Of a DNA stretch of 5,271 nt, positions 4,762-5,271 are shown piece after piece. A program made the translations under genes and the position numbers. The notes beneath the pieces were generated by a model. It did not search any database and was not told the DNA's origin. It saw nothing but the letters and a program-made list of their open reading frames with translations. The stretch spans positions 1 through 5,271 of the forward strand of contig NZ_JAIVFR010000529.1 of the NCBI RefSeq assembly GCF_020829685.1, written 5' to 3'. The first letter of the stretch is position 1; each line of letters begins with the position of its first letter. The stretch comes from Nostoc sp. CHAB 5715. Lineage in GTDB: Bacteria; Cyanobacteriota; Cyanobacteriia; Cyanobacteriales; Nostocaceae.

Positions 4762-4783
4762 ATCTGCGACAAAAGTTGCACAA
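4748..4783. promoter_or_regulatory. Tandem 14-bp repeats overlapping the NACHT promoter (candidate operator)
   Basis: CAAAAGTTATACAA (4748-4761) and CAAAAGTTGCACAA (4770-4783) match at 12 of 14 positions and are 22 bp apart, about two helical turns. The first covers the -35 hexamer. A DNA-binding regulator could bind both on one face of the helix; the HTH of the NACHT protein itself is the obvious candidate, by inference only. Confidence 0.45.
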
Positions 4784-4797
4784 TCCGAAATCAAAGC

Positions 4798-4826
4798 TAG
4801 GGCAGAGTTCCCTTGAGTTCGCCCTA
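4798..4826. other. Short inverted repeat in the divergent intergenic region
   Basis: TAGGGC (4798-4803) pairs with GCCCTA (4821-4826) across a 17-nt loop that itself contains GAGTTC twice (4805-4810, 4815-4820). It lies between the NACHT promoter and the downstream small gene. Its function is unknown and it may be fortuitous. Confidence 0.3.
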
Positions 4827-4827
4827 T

Positions 4828-4852
4828 AGTGATTGTTGTGAACTAAATCACT
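4828..4852. promoter_or_regulatory. Inverted repeat containing a CRP-like site
   Basis: AGTGATT (4828-4834) and AATCACT (4846-4852) are perfect inverse copies. Inside, TGTGA-N6-TCACT (4837-4852) matches the CRP-family layout TGTGA-N6-TCACA at nine of ten fixed positions. Cyanobacteria have cAMP-responsive regulators of this type (SYCRP1). It lies 75 bp upstream of the 99-residue gene and could act on either divergent promoter. Confidence 0.4.
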
Positions 4853-4911
4853 TGGTGCTCATCACACTGACCTTCGATTTAGCACTCGATTCCGACAACT
4901 ATGTAATTTGC

Positions 4912-4920
4912 AAGGAGGAT
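4912..4920 (+). promoter_or_regulatory. Strong ribosome-binding site of the 99-residue gene
   Basis: AAGGAGGAT is a near-perfect Shine-Dalgarno sequence, 7 nt before the ATG at 4928. It fixes the start and shows that this small frame is a real, probably well-translated gene. It is the strongest ribosome-binding site in the window. Confidence 0.85.
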
Positions 4921-4927
4921 ACGTCTT

Positions 4928-5227
4928 ATGCATCGTCAATCAAACAATCATTCAAAGCCTCTTGAAGGAGTTGGCTGTGGCAGGGCTGTGGCTGATATGG
5001 CATATTTGGGGCTGCGGACCGCTGGATACGTGGCATTGTATGCCACTCCATTCGCATTTATCCCTGCCATCGTACGTCCAGTAAAAAAATGGCGCGATGA
5101 TTCCTTGAAAAGAGATTTGGCTAATTTTTCTAATGGAAATGCGGCTACAAGAAGGCGGATGATTGCAGAACAAGGTCTGCAATCTTTTGCCCAAGAGGCT
5201 TTCGATGTTTATAGACAGACAAGATAA
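4928..5227 (+). CDS. Small protein with one hydrophobic segment, function unknown
   Basis: The product has 99 residues. Residues 1-21 are polar with Gly/Cys (GVGCGRA). A hydrophobic segment spans about 31-49 (TAGYVALYATPFAFIPAIV), followed by the basic stretch RPVKKW (50-55), an arrangement that by the positive-inside rule would leave the C-terminal part in the cytoplasm. Residues 56-99 look helical and charged (DDSLKRDLANF, TRRRMIAEQGLQSFAQEAFDVYRQ). No catalytic motif is visible and I do not recognise a family. The ribosome-binding site is excellent and an intrinsic terminator follows at once, so it is a single-gene unit. It is divergent from the NACHT gene with a 230-bp gap. It might be a membrane partner of that system, a toxin-like peptide, or unrelated; the sequence does not decide. 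Confidence 0.8.
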   Translation: MHRQSNNHSKPLEGVGCGRAVADMAYLGLRTAGYVALYATPFAFIPAIVRPVKKWRDDSLKRDLANFSNGNAATRRRMIAEQGLQSFAQEAFDVYRQTR

Positions 5228-5238
5228 GATTCATTCTG

Positions 5239-5271
5239 AAAGGGCTTACCCATTCCACGTAAGCTCTTTTT
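5239..5271 (+). terminator. Rho-independent terminator of the 99-residue gene
   Basis: GGGCTTAC (5242-5249) pairs with GTAAGCTC (5259-5266), an 8-bp stem with one G-T pair and a 9-nt loop. Upstream A residues can extend the pairing, and at least five T residues follow to the window end. It begins 11 bp after the stop codon. Confidence 0.85.

Noticed and set aside
4698..4781. N-terminal extension of the NACHT protein to GTG 4781
   Set aside because: The extension would span the promoter-like TATAAT, and family members begin at the MGVKASPEG position.

Overview
The window looks like accessory, probably plasmid-borne, DNA of a filamentous or Leptolyngbya-like cyanobacterium. Three things support this: two copies of the cyanobacterial HIP1 octamer GCGATCGC, a ParA/ribbon-helix-helix partition pair, and a large HTH-NACHT protein whose sequence layout matches a family I know mainly from cyanobacteria. 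No replication protein, rRNA or tRNA is visible, so a plasmid rather than a chromosomal island is an inference.

Layout. Positions 2-316 hold the 3' end of an unrecognised plus-strand gene cut by the window edge. Positions 463-1757 form a partition cassette. A minus-strand ribbon-helix-helix DNA-binding protein (463-858) and a plus-strand ParF-type ParA ATPase (1083-1757) diverge from a 224-bp AT-rich region. That region, and both outer ends of the cassette, carry copies of an 18-bp motif close to ATATTAACCGTACAAATA and related palindromes; these are good candidates for the centromere and operator. Downstream of parA is a G-rich, foldable stretch (1841-1914), then a small minus-strand gene of unknown function (1917-2123).

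Positions 2124-2462 are gene-poor and look like scar DNA. They hold a palindrome, two 20-bp direct repeats at 24-bp spacing that resemble transposase-binding repeats of Tn7-like ends, and a short 30-codon reading frame that may be a gene remnant.

Positions 2463-4697 (minus) encode a 744-residue HTH-NACHT NTPase, an STAND/NLR-like protein of the class that includes bacterial anti-phage NACHT proteins. Its C-terminus contains a Leu/Asp/Ala/Arg-rich repeat encoded by a degenerate six-base repeat. Its HTH-coding segment contains a perfect 34-bp palindrome centred on HIP1. A consensus-like promoter just upstream of the ATG and a pair of 14-bp repeats 22 bp apart suggest self-regulation by the HTH. 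A divergent gene (4928-5227, plus) with an excellent ribosome-binding site encodes a 99-residue protein with one hydrophobic segment and ends in a clear intrinsic terminator.

Taken together this is a plasmid maintenance module next to a likely defence or conflict NTPase, separated by DNA with signs of past mobile-element activity. Any functional link between the NACHT protein and the small membrane protein is conjecture based on adjacency.
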